A DNA stretch of 64,000 bases from Cryobacterium algoricola (GCF_004402485.1 NZ_SOFG01000004.1:434001-498000), one strand, 5' to 3'. Positions 23,125 through 32,812 are shown, counted from the stretch's first letter. Made by a program: numbers and translations. Notes: generated by a model from the sequence alone, not told the origin.

Positions 23125-24963
23125 ATGAGCAACCTCCCCGAGTCGCCTGCTTCACCCGATCAGCCGCACGGCGGTGCGTCTCTCCGTGCGTCCACCCCTG
23201 TGCTGGTGCCGGATGCTGTCGCGGCCTTGGGCAGGTCATCGGCCGACTACGACGCGCTCAACGACGAGCAGGTGCTCGCCGGGCAAGCGTTGATCGCAGA
23301 TTCCCGGCGGGCGCTGGAGACGTGTGCCGCGTGGATGGCGGCGACCCTCGCCCGGCGGTCACGTCCTGAGCTCGGTGGGAAGGGCCTCGCGGCCCGGAAG
23401 GGCTTCCGGTCCGCGGAGGACCTGCTGCAGTCGATCTCGGGGTCGAGCAAGGGCGACGCAGTCAAGCTCCTCGGAGTGGGTCGGCTGGTGGCGGAGACTG
23501 ACGCCGCCGAGAAGGCCGCCCGGGAAGCCGCCGAGGCCCAGAAGCTGCTCGACGAGACTCCGCCGCTCGACGGTGCTACTCCAGACCTGCCGCCGGTGCA
23601 ACCGCCGATTTCTTCGGCCGCGGTGCCGCCCTGGCACGCCCCGATCGGCCGGGCCCTCGGTGAGGGCTGGCTCAGCGTGGAGAAAGCCGATGCGCTCCGC
23701 AAGGGTCTGGGCGACCTGGACAAAGCGATCACCCCCGAGAAACTCACCTCCGCCCTCGCCAGGCTCCTCACCGACGTACGAACCCTGAACGCCGACCAAC
23801 TGTTCAAACGGGCCCGCCGGGTTCGGGACGTACTCGACGAGGCCGGCATCGCCGCCCGCGAGAAAGCCGCCTACGACGACCGGTCCCTGCGGTTCTACCG
23901 CCTCCACACCGGGCAGGTGCGCATGGTCGGCCTGTTCGCACCGGAAGATGGCGAATACCTGATGCAGACCTACGACGCCATCACCAGCCCCCGCCGCGGC
24001 GGGGTCAGGTTCGTGGACAAGGAACAGGCGGCGTGGGCCAAGCGCGTGCAAGACGACCCGCGCACGACCGAGCAGCTCACCGCGGACGCATTCGTCGCCC
24101 TGACCAAACTCGGCGTCAAAGCCGACCCGAAACGCATCGCCGGCGGCCGCAGCCCCGCCGTGCGCATGGTCACCATCCGCCCCCGGAACACCACCCCCAG
24201 CGGCAACGCACCGACCGGGACGGTATCGACCGGGACCGCACCCACCGGCGCCTCACAGTCCGGAACCACTCACATCGGGACCGCGCCCACGGGGACCGCA
24301 CCCTCGAATACCGCACCCACCGAAAACACTCCCACCGGGGCCGCACCCATAAACACCGCACCGACCGGGACCACTCACATCGGGACGGCGTCTACCGGCA
24401 CCGCAGAGGATAGAACGGACCCTGGCGACCCGACTCCAACCGCGGACGAACCCGTGGCCGATGCCAGGCCGATCCCCGGGACCGAGGCACCCGCGCTCCA
24501 GCCGGGCGTGATCGAGGGAACCGCGGTCACCGTCTCCACCGAAACCCTCGAACGCAACCTCTGCGACACCGGACTCCTCGACGTCACCTTCGACGATCAG
24601 GGCAGCGGCCTCGACCTCGGCCGCGAGCAACGCACCTTCAGCCCCGCCCAACGCACCGCCCTCGCCATCCGCGACGGCGGCTGCATGTGGCCCGGCTGCG
24701 ACCGACCACCATCCTGGACCGAAACCCACCACATCGAGCACTGGAAAGACGACACCGGCGAAACCAACCTCGACGACGGCATCCTGCTCTGCCGGGCCGA
24801 CCACCTCAGACTCCACAACGAACACTGGCGCATCACCCGAGACGACACCGGCCAGTACTCGCTCACCCCGCCACCCGGACTCGACCCCCGGCAGACGCCT
24901 ATCCTCCTCACCAGCAAAAACGCGCTCACCCGGTGGCGCGAATCCGGGGAACCGCCCGGCTAG
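23125..24963 (+). CDS. DUF222/HNH endonuclease-domain protein (13E12 type), with internal repeat tract
   Basis: 612 residues. The N-terminal two-thirds is the helical DUF222 domain (GKGLAARKGFRSAEDLL, ADQLFKRARRVRDVL). The C-terminus is an HNH nuclease domain: RDGGCMWPGCDRPP with a zinc-type C-x4-C, ETHHIEHW with the catalytic His pair, ETNLDDGILLCRADHLRLHNEHW with Asn and His. Between them lies a tract of about 70 residues rich in T-A-P-T-G pentapeptides. Families of this type are repeated across actinobacterial genomes (13E12 family) and are suspected mobile or homing-type elements; the target is unknown. A second member lies at 58010-59737. Confidence 0.92.
   Translation: MSNLPESPASPDQPHGGASLRASTPVLVPDAVAALGRSSADYDALNDEQVLAGQALIADSRRALETCAAWMAATLARRSRPELGGKGLAARKGFRSAEDLLQSISGSSKGDAVKLLGVGRLVAETDAAEKAAREAAEAQKLLDETPPLDGATPDLPPVQPPISSAAVPPWHAPIGRALGEGWLSVEKADALRKGLGDLDKAITPEKLTSALARLLTDVRTLNADQLFKRARRVRDVLDEAGIAAREKAAYDDRSLRFYRLHTGQVRMVGLFAPEDGEYLMQTYDAITSPRRGGVRFVDKEQAAWAKRVQDDPRTTEQLTADAFVALTKLGVKADPKRIAGGRSPAVRMVTIRPRNTTPSGNAPTGTVSTGTAPTGASQSGTTHIGTAPTGTAPSNTAPTENTPTGAAPINTAPTGTTHIGTASTGTAEDRTDPGDPTPTADEPVADARPIPGTEAPALQPGVIEGTAVTVSTETLERNLCDTGLLDVTFDDQGSGLDLGREQRTFSPAQRTALAIRDGGCMWPGCDRPPSWTETHHIEHWKDDTGETNLDDGILLCRADHLRLHNEHWRITRDDTGQYSLTPPPGLDPRQTPILLTSKNALTRWRESGEPPG
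24200..24411 (+). repeat. Degenerate 15-bp coding minisatellite inside the DUF222/HNH gene
   Basis: Units close to ACCGCACCCACCGGG encode T-A-P-T-G pentapeptides. The longer block GTTHIGTA occurs twice (near 24262 and 24367), suggesting duplication in multi-unit steps. All changes keep the frame. Confidence 0.8.
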
Positions 24964-25048
24964 CATGGAGCCAGCTTCGCCTCAGGCGACGCCCCGCGGG
25001 CCCCGAAACGCATTCGGCTCCCGCTGCCCTTCTGACACTGGAGTCACG

Positions 25049-26755
25049 ATGAGCACGGTTCCCCCGCACGCGACCGGCCCCCGAGCGGCATCCCCTCGCA
25101 CCGATCCGAGCGAAGCCGACGTCATCGTCGTCGGGGCCGGTCTCGCTGGACTCGTCGCAACCGCGGAGCTCGTTGCCGCGGGTAAGCGCGTCATCCTGCT
25201 CGACCAGGAGCCGCCCGCCTCACTCGGCGGTCAGGCCTGGTGGTCGTTCGGCGGCCTGTTCCTCGTCGACTCGCCCGAGCAGCGCCGGCTCGGGGTGCAC
25301 GACTCCGCGAGCCTCGCCCGCCAGGACTGGTTCGGCACCGCGGGCTTCGACCGTGAGGAAGACCTCTGGCCGCGCCGCTGGGCGGAGGCCTACCTGGACT
25401 TCGCCGCAGGCGAGAAACGCGCCTGGCTGCACTCCCGCGGCATCCGCTTCTTCCCGGTCGTCGGCTGGGCCGAACGCGGCGGCACGACGGCCCTCGGTCC
25501 CGGCAATTCCGTGCCCCGGTTCCACATCGTCTGGGGCACCGGCCCGGCGATTCTCGCACCGTTCATCGAGCGGGTGCGGGAGGGCGTGCGGTCCGGGCTC
25601 GTCACGGCCCTGCACCGCCGCAGGGTCGACGAGCTCCTCACCCATGACGGCGTCGTCGTCGGCGTGCGCGGCAGCATCCTCGCCCCGAGCGACGCGCCCC
25701 GGGGCGCACCCAGCTCCCGAGAGGTCGTCGGGGACTTCGAGCTGCGGGCATCCGCCGTCATCGTGACGAGCGGCGGCATCGGCGGCAATCCCGCGCACGT
25801 CCGCGCGCAGTGGCCGGCCCGGCTCGGCACCGCACCCCGGGAACTGCTGTCCGGCGTGCCCGCGCACGTCGACGGGCGGATGCTCGGCATCAGCGAACAG
25901 GCCGGGGCCCGGCTGATCAACGGGGACCGGATGTGGCACTACCCGGAGGGCGTCGGGAACTGGGACCCGGTCTGGGCGGCGCACGGCATCCGGATCCTGC
26001 CCGGTCCGTCCTCGCTCTGGCTCGATGCGACCGGGACCCGGCTGCCGGCGCCGCTGTTCCCCGGCTTCGACACCCTGGGTTCGCTCGAGTACATCCTGCG
26101 GACCGGCTACGAACACAGCTGGTTCGTGCTCACCCAGAAGATCATCGAGAAGGAGTTCGCGCTCTCCGGCTCCGAGCAGAACCCCGACCTGACCGGCAAG
26201 AACCTGGCCCTCCTCGCCAAACGGGTCACGAAGGGAGCCCCCGGCCCGGTCGAGGCATTCAAGAAGCACGGTGCAGACTTCGTCGTCGCCGACACCCTGC
26301 CCGACCTGCTCGCGGGCATGCGTCGGCTCTCCCCCGATGCTCCGTTGGACCTCGCCCAGGTCGAGCGCGAGATCCGCGCCCGCGACCGCGAGCTCGACAA
26401 TGCCTTCACCAAGGATGCCCAGATCACGGCGATCCGCCAGGCCCGGCGCTACCGGGGCGACCGTCTCATCCGGGTGGCGAGCCCGCACCGGCTCCTCGAC
26501 CCGCACACCGGCCCGTTGATCGCGGTCAAGCTGCACATCCTGACCCGGAAGAGCCTGGGCGGCATCGAGACCGACCTCTCCGCCCGCGCTCTCGGGCAGG
26601 ACGGCACGCCCGTTCCCGGGCTCTATGCGGCCGGCGAGGCGAGCGGCTTCGGCGGCGGCGGCATGCACGGCTACCGCGCTCTCGAAGGCACCTTCCTCGG
26701 CGGATGCCTCTTCTCGGGGCGCACCGCGGGGCGCGCCGCCGCAGCCGCGCTCTAA
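25049..26755 (+). CDS. FAD-dependent dehydrogenase (3-ketosteroid-1-dehydrogenase/fumarate-reductase-like flavoprotein)
   Basis: 568 residues. ADVIVVGAGLAGLVATAELVAAGKRVILLDQE is the N-terminal FAD dinucleotide fold. SLGGQAWWSFGGLFLVDSPEQRR, ASAVIVTSGGIGGNP, and the C-terminal YAAGEASGFGGGGMHGYRALEGTFLGGCLFSGR are features of the FAD_binding_2 family annotated as 'FAD-binding dehydrogenase'. The reaction is an oxidation or reduction of a C-C bond; the substrate is unknown. ATG 25049 is chosen for GGAG 5 nt before it and for fitting the flavin fold; upstream extension lacks conservation. It is convergent with the amine oxidase. Confidence 0.88.
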   Translation: MSTVPPHATGPRAASPRTDPSEADVIVVGAGLAGLVATAELVAAGKRVILLDQEPPASLGGQAWWSFGGLFLVDSPEQRRLGVHDSASLARQDWFGTAGFDREEDLWPRRWAEAYLDFAAGEKRAWLHSRGIRFFPVVGWAERGGTTALGPGNSVPRFHIVWGTGPAILAPFIERVREGVRSGLVTALHRRRVDELLTHDGVVVGVRGSILAPSDAPRGAPSSREVVGDFELRASAVIVTSGGIGGNPAHVRAQWPARLGTAPRELLSGVPAHVDGRMLGISEQAGARLINGDRMWHYPEGVGNWDPVWAAHGIRILPGPSSLWLDATGTRLPAPLFPGFDTLGSLEYILRTGYEHSWFVLTQKIIEKEFALSGSEQNPDLTGKNLALLAKRVTKGAPGPVEAFKKHGADFVVADTLPDLLAGMRRLSPDAPLDLAQVEREIRARDRELDNAFTKDAQITAIRQARRYRGDRLIRVASPHRLLDPHTGPLIAVKLHILTRKSLGGIETDLSARALGQDGTPVPGLYAAGEASGFGGGGMHGYRALEGTFLGGCLFSGRTAGRAAAAAL

Positions 26756-26794
26756 GCGCCCACCCGTCACGGGAGCGTCGGCCCGTTCCGAGTC

Positions 26795-27070
26795 TCGCGG
26801 CGCACGGCCCACCTCGCGGCGCGCGCTCCGTCTCGCGGCGCGCACCTCGTCTCGCGGCGCACGGCCCATCTCGGAGTGCCCACCTCGCGTCGCGGCGCGC
26901 GCCGGAAGCGACGCCGCGAGATGAAAGACACGCCACGAAAACGGAATCACGCCACGACCACGCCGCGGTACAGCATCCGTCTCGGGGCGCGGCCTCCAGC
27001 TCGCGGCGCACGGCGCGTCTCGGAGTGCGCACCTCGCCTCGCGGCGCGCGCTGGAAGCGACGCCGCGAGA
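26795..27070. repeat. TCGCGGCG repeat block with a 71-bp direct repeat
   Basis: The gene-free stretch 26756-27113 between convergent genes holds seven direct TCGCGGCG octamers (26795, 26814, 26833, 26852, 26890, 27001, 27039) and two inverted ones (26912, 27061). A 71-bp unit occurs twice, at 26851-26921 and 27000-27070, with 5 differences by eye. Each copy can fold: in the second, CTCGCGGCG (27038-27046) pairs perfectly with CGCCGCGAG (27061-27069). The spacer between copies holds ACGCCACGA repeats. No open frame here looks real. Confidence 0.8.
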
Positions 27071-27113
27071 CGTAGCCGACGCCGCGCACCGCGAGCCGGC
27101 GCCCGGCGGATGC

Positions 27114-28502
27114 CTAGTCCAGGACGCTCGTCAACGTCGCGACCGGCTCGAGCACCGCCGCGATCGCGGCAGCGGTGTCGCGGCCCATCCGGATCGCCCC
27201 GTCGACGTGCTGGTAGCCCTTGCCGGCCAGGTCGCTGCAGGAGAAGTGGATCGGCCCGACGGGGGTGCGCAGGTCCGCGCCGTAGCGGGCGAGGCCGCCG
27301 AGGTCGAAACTCGCGGCGTACGCGCCGCGGGTCCATTCCTCGTTGCCCCAGTCGCTCTCGTAGTAGACCGCCGGCGAGAGTGCCTTGTCCCCGAAGTAGT
27401 GCGAGAGCGAAAGCAGGATGCGGGCCCGGCGTTCCTCCGCGGGCAGCCGGAACACGGCATCCGCCGCCTCGTCGGAGACGAAGCCGACGAGGGTGCCGCG
27501 TCCGTCGCCGAAGGTGGTGTTGTCGTAGGCCTCGTGCACGAGTTCGTAGGGACTGAACGCGGTACCGGAGAGACCGTCCTCGCGCCAGAACGGGGTCTCG
27601 TAGACCGCGTGCACCTTGATCACGAGGCCCATCGAGAGGTGCTGGTGCAGCTGGTGCTGGCGTCGCGGCAAGGCGGGTTCGAACGAGATCCGGCTGAGCA
27701 GGGTCGGCGGAAGCGCAAGGATCGCCCGGCGGGCGTGCACCTCGAGCCCGTCGGTGACCGCGACGACACCCTCGTCGTCCCAGCGCAGGGTGCGCACCGG
27801 CTGGCCGAGGTGCACGTCGTCGCCGAGCTGCTCCGCGAGCAGCAGCGGGACCTGCTGGAGCCCGCCGACGACCCGCTCGTCGAGGATGAAGTCGGCGTCG
27901 ACCAGGTTACTGAAGCTGCCGGCGCTCGCGGCCATCAGCAGGGCCTGCAGCGCGGAGAAGGCGTGCGCCGGCTTGGTCAGCATGGCGCCGGCGATGAACA
28001 TCGCGACGTTGTCGCGGGCTTCCTGGTCCTCGGTCTGGGTGGCGAGCCAGCCGGCGAAGGAGATCCGGTCGAGCTCCACCGCCCGAGGGTGCGCCCACGG
28101 CCGGTCGGGGTCCACCTCGGCGACGAGCGCGTCGAGGGTCTCGATGAGTGCGACGATCTCGGCCTGGGTCTCCGGGGCGACCGGGAAGATCTCGCCCTCG
28201 AAGCGGGTGCGCACCCCGGAGTCGTTGATGTAGACGTTCTCGCCGGCACGGTACCGGGAGTAGGTTTCGAGACCGAGTTCGGCGAGGGTCTCCTTGAGCG
28301 CGTGCTGGTCCGGCGAAACCCACTGGCCGCCGATCTCGAGGGTCGCGCCCTCGATGTCCTCGGTCCACAGCCGGCCGCCGACCCGGTCGCGCGCTTCGAG
28401 CACGGCGACGGTGAGACCGGCCCGGCGCAGCGACGTTGCCGCGGTCAGTCCGGATGCCCCTGCGCCGATGATGACGACGTCACGGTCGATTCTGGTTGTC
28501 AT
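27114..28502 (-). CDS. puo: Flavin amine oxidase, probably putrescine oxidase
   Basis: 462 residues. DVVIIGAGASGLTAATSLRRAGLTVAVLEARDRVGGRLW is the FAD fold of the MAO family; LEIGGQWVSPDQ and the C-terminal GKGYQHVDGAIRMGRDTA are the flavin-contacting ends. No CxGG-type covalent site of human MAO is seen. Length and layout match actinobacterial putrescine oxidases (Kocuria, Rhodococcus), which turn putrescine and oxygen into 4-aminobutanal, ammonia and hydrogen peroxide. The neighbouring aldehyde dehydrogenase and gabT support that substrate; other amines cannot be excluded. Confidence 0.82.
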   Translation of the reverse strand: MTTRIDRDVVIIGAGASGLTAATSLRRAGLTVAVLEARDRVGGRLWTEDIEGATLEIGGQWVSPDQHALKETLAELGLETYSRYRAGENVYINDSGVRTRFEGEIFPVAPETQAEIVALIETLDALVAEVDPDRPWAHPRAVELDRISFAGWLATQTEDQEARDNVAMFIAGAMLTKPAHAFSALQALLMAASAGSFSNLVDADFILDERVVGGLQQVPLLLAEQLGDDVHLGQPVRTLRWDDEGVVAVTDGLEVHARRAILALPPTLLSRISFEPALPRRQHQLHQHLSMGLVIKVHAVYETPFWREDGLSGTAFSPYELVHEAYDNTTFGDGRGTLVGFVSDEAADAVFRLPAEERRARILLSLSHYFGDKALSPAVYYESDWGNEEWTRGAYAASFDLGGLARYGADLRTPVGPIHFSCSDLAGKGYQHVDGAIRMGRDTAAAIAAVLEPVATLTSVLD

Positions 28503-28557
28503 GAAAACTCCTCCATACGTGGATGCTGCGAGGTCGTTCGAAAGTCGTGCGGGTCCC

Positions 28558-30081
28558 TCAGGATGCGGGGATCAGGGTGTACTTCGGGGACAGGTACTCG
28601 TGGATTCCCTCGAGTCCGCCCTCCCGGCCGAGCCCGGACTGCTTGACGCCGCCGAACGGCGCAGCGGCGTTGGACACGAGTCCCGTGTTGAGTCCCATCA
28701 TGCCCGTGTCGAGCCCGGCGATCATCCGCTGGCCGCGGGCGATGTTCTCGGTGAAGACGTAACTGATCAGCCCGTACTCGGTGTCGTTGGCGAGGCGGAT
28801 CGCCTCGTCCTCCTCCGTGAAGGTCACGATCCCCACGACGGGGCCGAAGATCTCCTGGCGGAGCAGGTCGCTGTCCGGCGCCACGTCGGTGAGCACGGTC
28901 GGAGCGTAGAAGGAGCCGGGCCCGTCCGGACGGAATCCACCGGTGAGGAGGGTCGCGCCGCGATCGATCGCGTCGCGCACGAGCCTCTCTGTGTTGGCGA
29001 CGGCCGCGTCGTTCACGAGCGGGCCGATCGTCACCCCCGGCTCGGTGCCCCGGCCGATCCGGAGGTCTTCCACCCGCGCGACGAGACGACGCGCGAATTC
29101 GGCGGCGACGGATGCGTGGACGATGAACCGGTTCGCGGCCGTGCACGCCTGGCCGATGTTGCGGAATTTCGCGAGCATGGCGCCGTCGACGGCCCGGTCG
29201 AGATCCGCGTCGGCGAAGACCAGGAACGGGGCGTTGCCGCCGAGTTCCATCGAGGTGCGCAGCACGCCCTCCGCGGCCTGGCGGAGCAGCGCCCGGCCGA
29301 CCCCGGTCGAGCCGGTGAAGCTGAGCTTCCGGAGCCGGGGGTCTGCGATCAAGGGTGCTGCGACCGTCGCGGAGTCCGAGGTCGTGATCACGTTGACGAC
29401 TCCGGCGGGAACCCCCGCGTCTTCGAGCAGCTGGGCGAAGAGGAGAGTGGTGAGCGGGGTGAGTTCCGCGGGCTTGATCACGATCGTGCAGCCCGCGGCG
29501 AGCGCGGGGGCGATCTTGCGCGTCGCCATCGCGAGCGGGAAGTTCCACGGGGTGATCAGGAGGCACGGGCCGACCGGGCGCTGGGAGACGACCATCTGGC
29601 CGGTGCCCTCCGGCGCCTGCCCGTAACGCCCCCCGATCCGGACGGCCTCCTCGCTGAACCAGCGCAGGAACTCGCCGCCGTAGCCGACCTCGGCGCGGGC
29701 CTCGGCGAGCGGCTTTCCCATTTCGATCGTCATGAGCAGGGCGAAGTCCTCCCGGCGTTCCTGCAACAGGTCGAACGCGCGGCGCAGGATCTCGGCCCGC
29801 ACCCGCGGCGCGGTCGCCGCCCAGGCGGGACCGGCAGCGACGGCGGCGTCGAGGGCGCGGCGGCCGTCTGCGACGTCCGCGTTGGCGATCCGCGTGAGCT
29901 CGAGCCCGGTCGCGGGGTCGACCACGATGATCGGCTCCCCGCTGCCGGGCTGCCAGGTGCCGTCGATGTAGAGACCGACGGGGACCCGGGCGAGGAGTTC
30001 GGCCTCCCGCTCGGTGCCGGCAGGGGTGTTCTCGCCGGCGGCGGGAGCCGGGGGGTGGTTCTCGGTGGTGAGACTGGTCAC
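28558..30081 (-). CDS. gabD: NAD(P)-dependent aldehyde dehydrogenase (succinate-semialdehyde/4-aminobutanal type)
   Basis: 507 residues. The family landmarks are TPWNFPLAM, FTGSTGVGRAL, the general base Glu279 in MELGGNAPF and the nucleophile Cys313 in GQACTAANR. It is closest in pattern to succinate-semialdehyde dehydrogenases (IEMGKPLAEARAEV; GLNTGLVSNAAAPFGGVKQSGLGREGG). In this cluster it would oxidise 4-aminobutanal from the amine oxidase, succinate semialdehyde from GabT, or both; the sequence does not decide. A 30-residue Ala/Pro/Thr N-tail precedes the fold. 55 nt separate it from the oxidase gene on the same strand. Confidence 0.88.
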   Translation of the reverse strand: MTSLTTENHPPAPAAGENTPAGTEREAELLARVPVGLYIDGTWQPGSGEPIIVVDPATGLELTRIANADVADGRRALDAAVAAGPAWAATAPRVRAEILRRAFDLLQERREDFALLMTIEMGKPLAEARAEVGYGGEFLRWFSEEAVRIGGRYGQAPEGTGQMVVSQRPVGPCLLITPWNFPLAMATRKIAPALAAGCTIVIKPAELTPLTTLLFAQLLEDAGVPAGVVNVITTSDSATVAAPLIADPRLRKLSFTGSTGVGRALLRQAAEGVLRTSMELGGNAPFLVFADADLDRAVDGAMLAKFRNIGQACTAANRFIVHASVAAEFARRLVARVEDLRIGRGTEPGVTIGPLVNDAAVANTERLVRDAIDRGATLLTGGFRPDGPGSFYAPTVLTDVAPDSDLLRQEIFGPVVGIVTFTEEDEAIRLANDTEYGLISYVFTENIARGQRMIAGLDTGMMGLNTGLVSNAAAPFGGVKQSGLGREGGLEGIHEYLSPKYTLIPAS

Positions 30082-30134
30082 GGGTGTTCTCTTTCGGTCA
30101 CGGTGCAGCTACGGCAGTTGGCGGCGATCGGGCG

Positions 30135-31451
30135 TCAGGGGTAGAGGCCGCGCAGGAGGTGGGCCTCGGCGACGCGTTCGACGGCGAGGACCGTCGCCGC
30201 TGCCCGCAGGGACAGGTCGCGGGAGGCCGCGGTCTCCACGACTTGCTGCCAGGCGGCGAGCATCCGCTCTTCGAGCTTCTGTTCGACCTCTGCGGCATTC
30301 CACCAGTAGGCCTGGTTGCCCTGCACCCACTCGAAGTAGGAGACGAGTACTCCCCCGGCGTTCGCGAGGATGTCGGGCACGACGAGCTGCCCGTTCGCGG
30401 CGAAGATCCGGTCGGCGGCCGGGGACGTCGGGCCGTTCGCGCCCTCGACGATCACGCGGGCCGTGACGCGGGCCGCGTTCCCGGCGTGCAGAACGCCCTC
30501 GACCGCGGCGGGGACCAGCAGGTCGACGTCGAGCTCGAGCAGGGCGTCGCCGTCGAGCGGGTCTGCCCCGGCGAAGCCGACGACCCGGCCGGTCGCGGCG
30601 ACGTGCGCGTCGAGCCCGGCGAAGTCGATGCCGCGCTCGTTGTAGACGGCCCCGTACTGGTCGCTGACCGCGATGACCCGCACCCCGGCGTCCGCGAGGA
30701 ACACGGCGGCGTCGTGGCCGACCTTGCCGAAGCCCTGCACGGCCGCTGTCGCGCCGTAGGGGGTGATGCGGCGGTGCCGGAGGGCGGCGAGTGCGACGTG
30801 GGTCACGCCGCGGCTGGTCGCGCTCGCCCGGCCGTGTGAACCGCCGAGGCTGATCGGCTTGCCGGTGACGATCCCGGGCACGGTGTACCCGACGTTGACG
30901 GAGTATGTGTCCATCATCCAGGCCATGGTGCGCTCATCGGTGCCGATGTCGGGGGCGGGGATGTCCTTCTCCGGGCCGATGATCGGCAGGATCTCGCTCG
31001 TGTACCTGCGGGTGACGCGCTCGAGTTCGGGAAGCGAGAACTCGCGCGGATCGATCGTCACGCCGCCCTTGGCGCCCCCGTACGGCACGTCGAGCAGGGC
31101 GCATTTCCAGGTCATCCACATGGCGAGGGCGCGCACCTCGTCGAGGGTCACGTGCGGGCTGTAGCGCAGGCCGCCCTTGGCCGGGCCGCGGGAGAAGTTG
31201 TGCTGCACCCGGTAGCCGGTGAACAGGCGGGTGCTGCCGTCGTCCCGGCGCAGCGGAACGGCGACGGTGAGCTCACGGCGCGGGGTCGCGAGCAGTGCGT
31301 GCAGGCCCTCCGGGTAGCCGAGCAGGGCCACGGCGTCGCTCAGCTGCGAGCGGGCGTCGACGAGCGGCGTGGCAAGCGGCATGGCGAGTGCGGGGCGGAT
31401 GCCCGCTGCCGCGCTGGTCAGCACGGCCGGCCGGGCCTCGAGCAGGCTCAT
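30135..31451 (-). CDS. gdhA: Glutamate dehydrogenase (Glu/Leu/Phe/Val family)
   Basis: 438 residues. FSRGPAKGGLRYSP and WKCALLDVPYGGAKGG hold the substrate and catalytic lysines; PAPDIGTDERTMAW is the next family block; AAVQGFGKVGHDAA is the NAD(P) fold. It deaminates glutamate to 2-oxoglutarate and ammonia, or runs in reverse. Its ATG overlaps the gabT stop by 4 nt, so it would regenerate the 2-oxoglutarate used by GabT. The dedicated place inside a GABA pathway suggests a catabolic, NAD-linked form. Leu or Val specificity is not excluded. Confidence 0.85.
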   Translation of the reverse strand: MSLLEARPAVLTSAAAGIRPALAMPLATPLVDARSQLSDAVALLGYPEGLHALLATPRRELTVAVPLRRDDGSTRLFTGYRVQHNFSRGPAKGGLRYSPHVTLDEVRALAMWMTWKCALLDVPYGGAKGGVTIDPREFSLPELERVTRRYTSEILPIIGPEKDIPAPDIGTDERTMAWMMDTYSVNVGYTVPGIVTGKPISLGGSHGRASATSRGVTHVALAALRHRRITPYGATAAVQGFGKVGHDAAVFLADAGVRVIAVSDQYGAVYNERGIDFAGLDAHVAATGRVVGFAGADPLDGDALLELDVDLLVPAAVEGVLHAGNAARVTARVIVEGANGPTSPAADRIFAANGQLVVPDILANAGGVLVSYFEWVQGNQAYWWNAAEVEQKLEERMLAAWQQVVETAASRDLSLRAAATVLAVERVAEAHLLRGLYP

Positions 31452-32812
31452 GCGTTCGCCAGCGCGTGGGCGACGACCTGGAGGCCCTCGACGAGGAGGT
31501 CATCCGAGATACTGAGCGGCGGCAGGAACCGGATCACGTTCCCGTAGGTTCCGCAGGTGAGGACGATGACGCCCTGCGCGTGGGCGGCGGCCGCGACGCG
31601 GGAGGTGAGGGCGGCATCCGGTTCGCCCGTCGCCGAGTCGACCAGTTCGATCGCGATCATGGCGCCGCGGCCGCGCACGTCGCCGACCCGCTTGTCGAAG
31701 GCGCGGATGGCGTTCAGCCGGCCGGTGAGGATCGTGCCGATCTCGCGGGCGCGCTGGACGAGGTTCTCGCTCTCGTAGGTGTCGAGGGTGGCGAGGGCCG
31801 CCGCGCAGGCGAGGGGGTTGCCGCCGTAGGTGCCGCCGATGCCGCCGGCCTGCGGGGCGTCCATGATCTCGGCGCGTCCCGTGACCGCGGAGAGCGGGAG
31901 GCCCCCGGCGATGCCCTTGGCCATCACGATCAGGTCGGGGACGATGTCCTCGTGGTCGCACGCGAACATCGCGCCGGTGCGGGCGAAGCCGGTCTGGACC
32001 TCGTCGGCGATGAAGACGACCCCGTTGGCGCGGCACCAGGCCAGGAGGGTGGCCAGGAAGCCCGCGGCCGGGACGATGAAGCCGCCCTCGCCTTGGATGG
32101 GTTCGATGATGAGAGCCGCGAGGTTCTCCGCGCCGATCTGCTTCTCGATCTGGGAGATGGTGCGCTTGGCGGCGACGACGCCGTCGAGGCCGCCGTCCCG
32201 CAGCGGGTAGGACATCGGCGCCCGGTACACCTCGGCGGCGAATGGGCCGAAGCCGTTCTTGTACGGCTGGTTCTTCGCGGTGAGGCTCATGGTCAGCGTG
32301 GTGCGGCCGTGGTAGGCGTGGTCGAAGGCGACGACGGCCTGCCTGCCGGTGTAGTGCCTGGCGATCTTCACGGCGTTCTCCACGGCCTCGGCGCCGGAGT
32401 TGAACAGGGCGGTGCGCTTGGCGTGGTCTCCGGGGGTGATCCGGTTGAGTGTCTCGGCGACCTCGATGTAGGAGTCGTACGGGGCGACGGTGAAGCAGGT
32501 GTGGGTGAACTGGGCGAGCTGGGCGGCGACGGCCTCGACGACCCGGGGTGCACTGTTGCCGACACCGGTCACGGCGATGCCGCTGCCGAGGTCGATCAGG
32601 GAGTTCCCGTCGATGTCGACGAGCACGCCTCCTCCGCCGGCGACGATGTAGACGGGCAGGGTCACGCCGACGCCCGCGGAGACCGCGGCGGTCTTGCGGG
32701 CCTGCAGGGCCTGCGACTTCGGGCCGGGGATGCTGGTGACGAGGCGGCGTTCCTGCGGAAGGGACGGACCGCCGACGGGAACGGTGGTGGGCGGGGATGC
32801 GACGAGGGTCAT
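31448..32812 (-). CDS. gabT: 4-Aminobutyrate aminotransferase
   Basis: 454 residues, class III PLP aminotransferase. NSGAEAVENAVKIARHYTGR binds the cofactor phosphate; VVFIADEVQTGFARTG has the Asp that pairs with the pyridine nitrogen; MAKGIAGGLPLSAVTGR holds the Schiff-base lysine. The pattern closely follows actinobacterial GabT. It turns GABA and 2-oxoglutarate into succinate semialdehyde and glutamate. It is first in the minus-strand operon and divergent from the PucR regulator; the start region is shared with that promoter. Confidence 0.92.
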   Translation of the reverse strand: MTLVASPPTTVPVGGPSLPQERRLVTSIPGPKSQALQARKTAAVSAGVGVTLPVYIVAGGGGVLVDIDGNSLIDLGSGIAVTGVGNSAPRVVEAVAAQLAQFTHTCFTVAPYDSYIEVAETLNRITPGDHAKRTALFNSGAEAVENAVKIARHYTGRQAVVAFDHAYHGRTTLTMSLTAKNQPYKNGFGPFAAEVYRAPMSYPLRDGGLDGVVAAKRTISQIEKQIGAENLAALIIEPIQGEGGFIVPAAGFLATLLAWCRANGVVFIADEVQTGFARTGAMFACDHEDIVPDLIVMAKGIAGGLPLSAVTGRAEIMDAPQAGGIGGTYGGNPLACAAALATLDTYESENLVQRAREIGTILTGRLNAIRAFDKRVGDVRGRGAMIAIELVDSATGEPDAALTSRVAAAAHAQGVIVLTCGTYGNVIRFLPPLSISDDLLVEGLQVVAHALANA

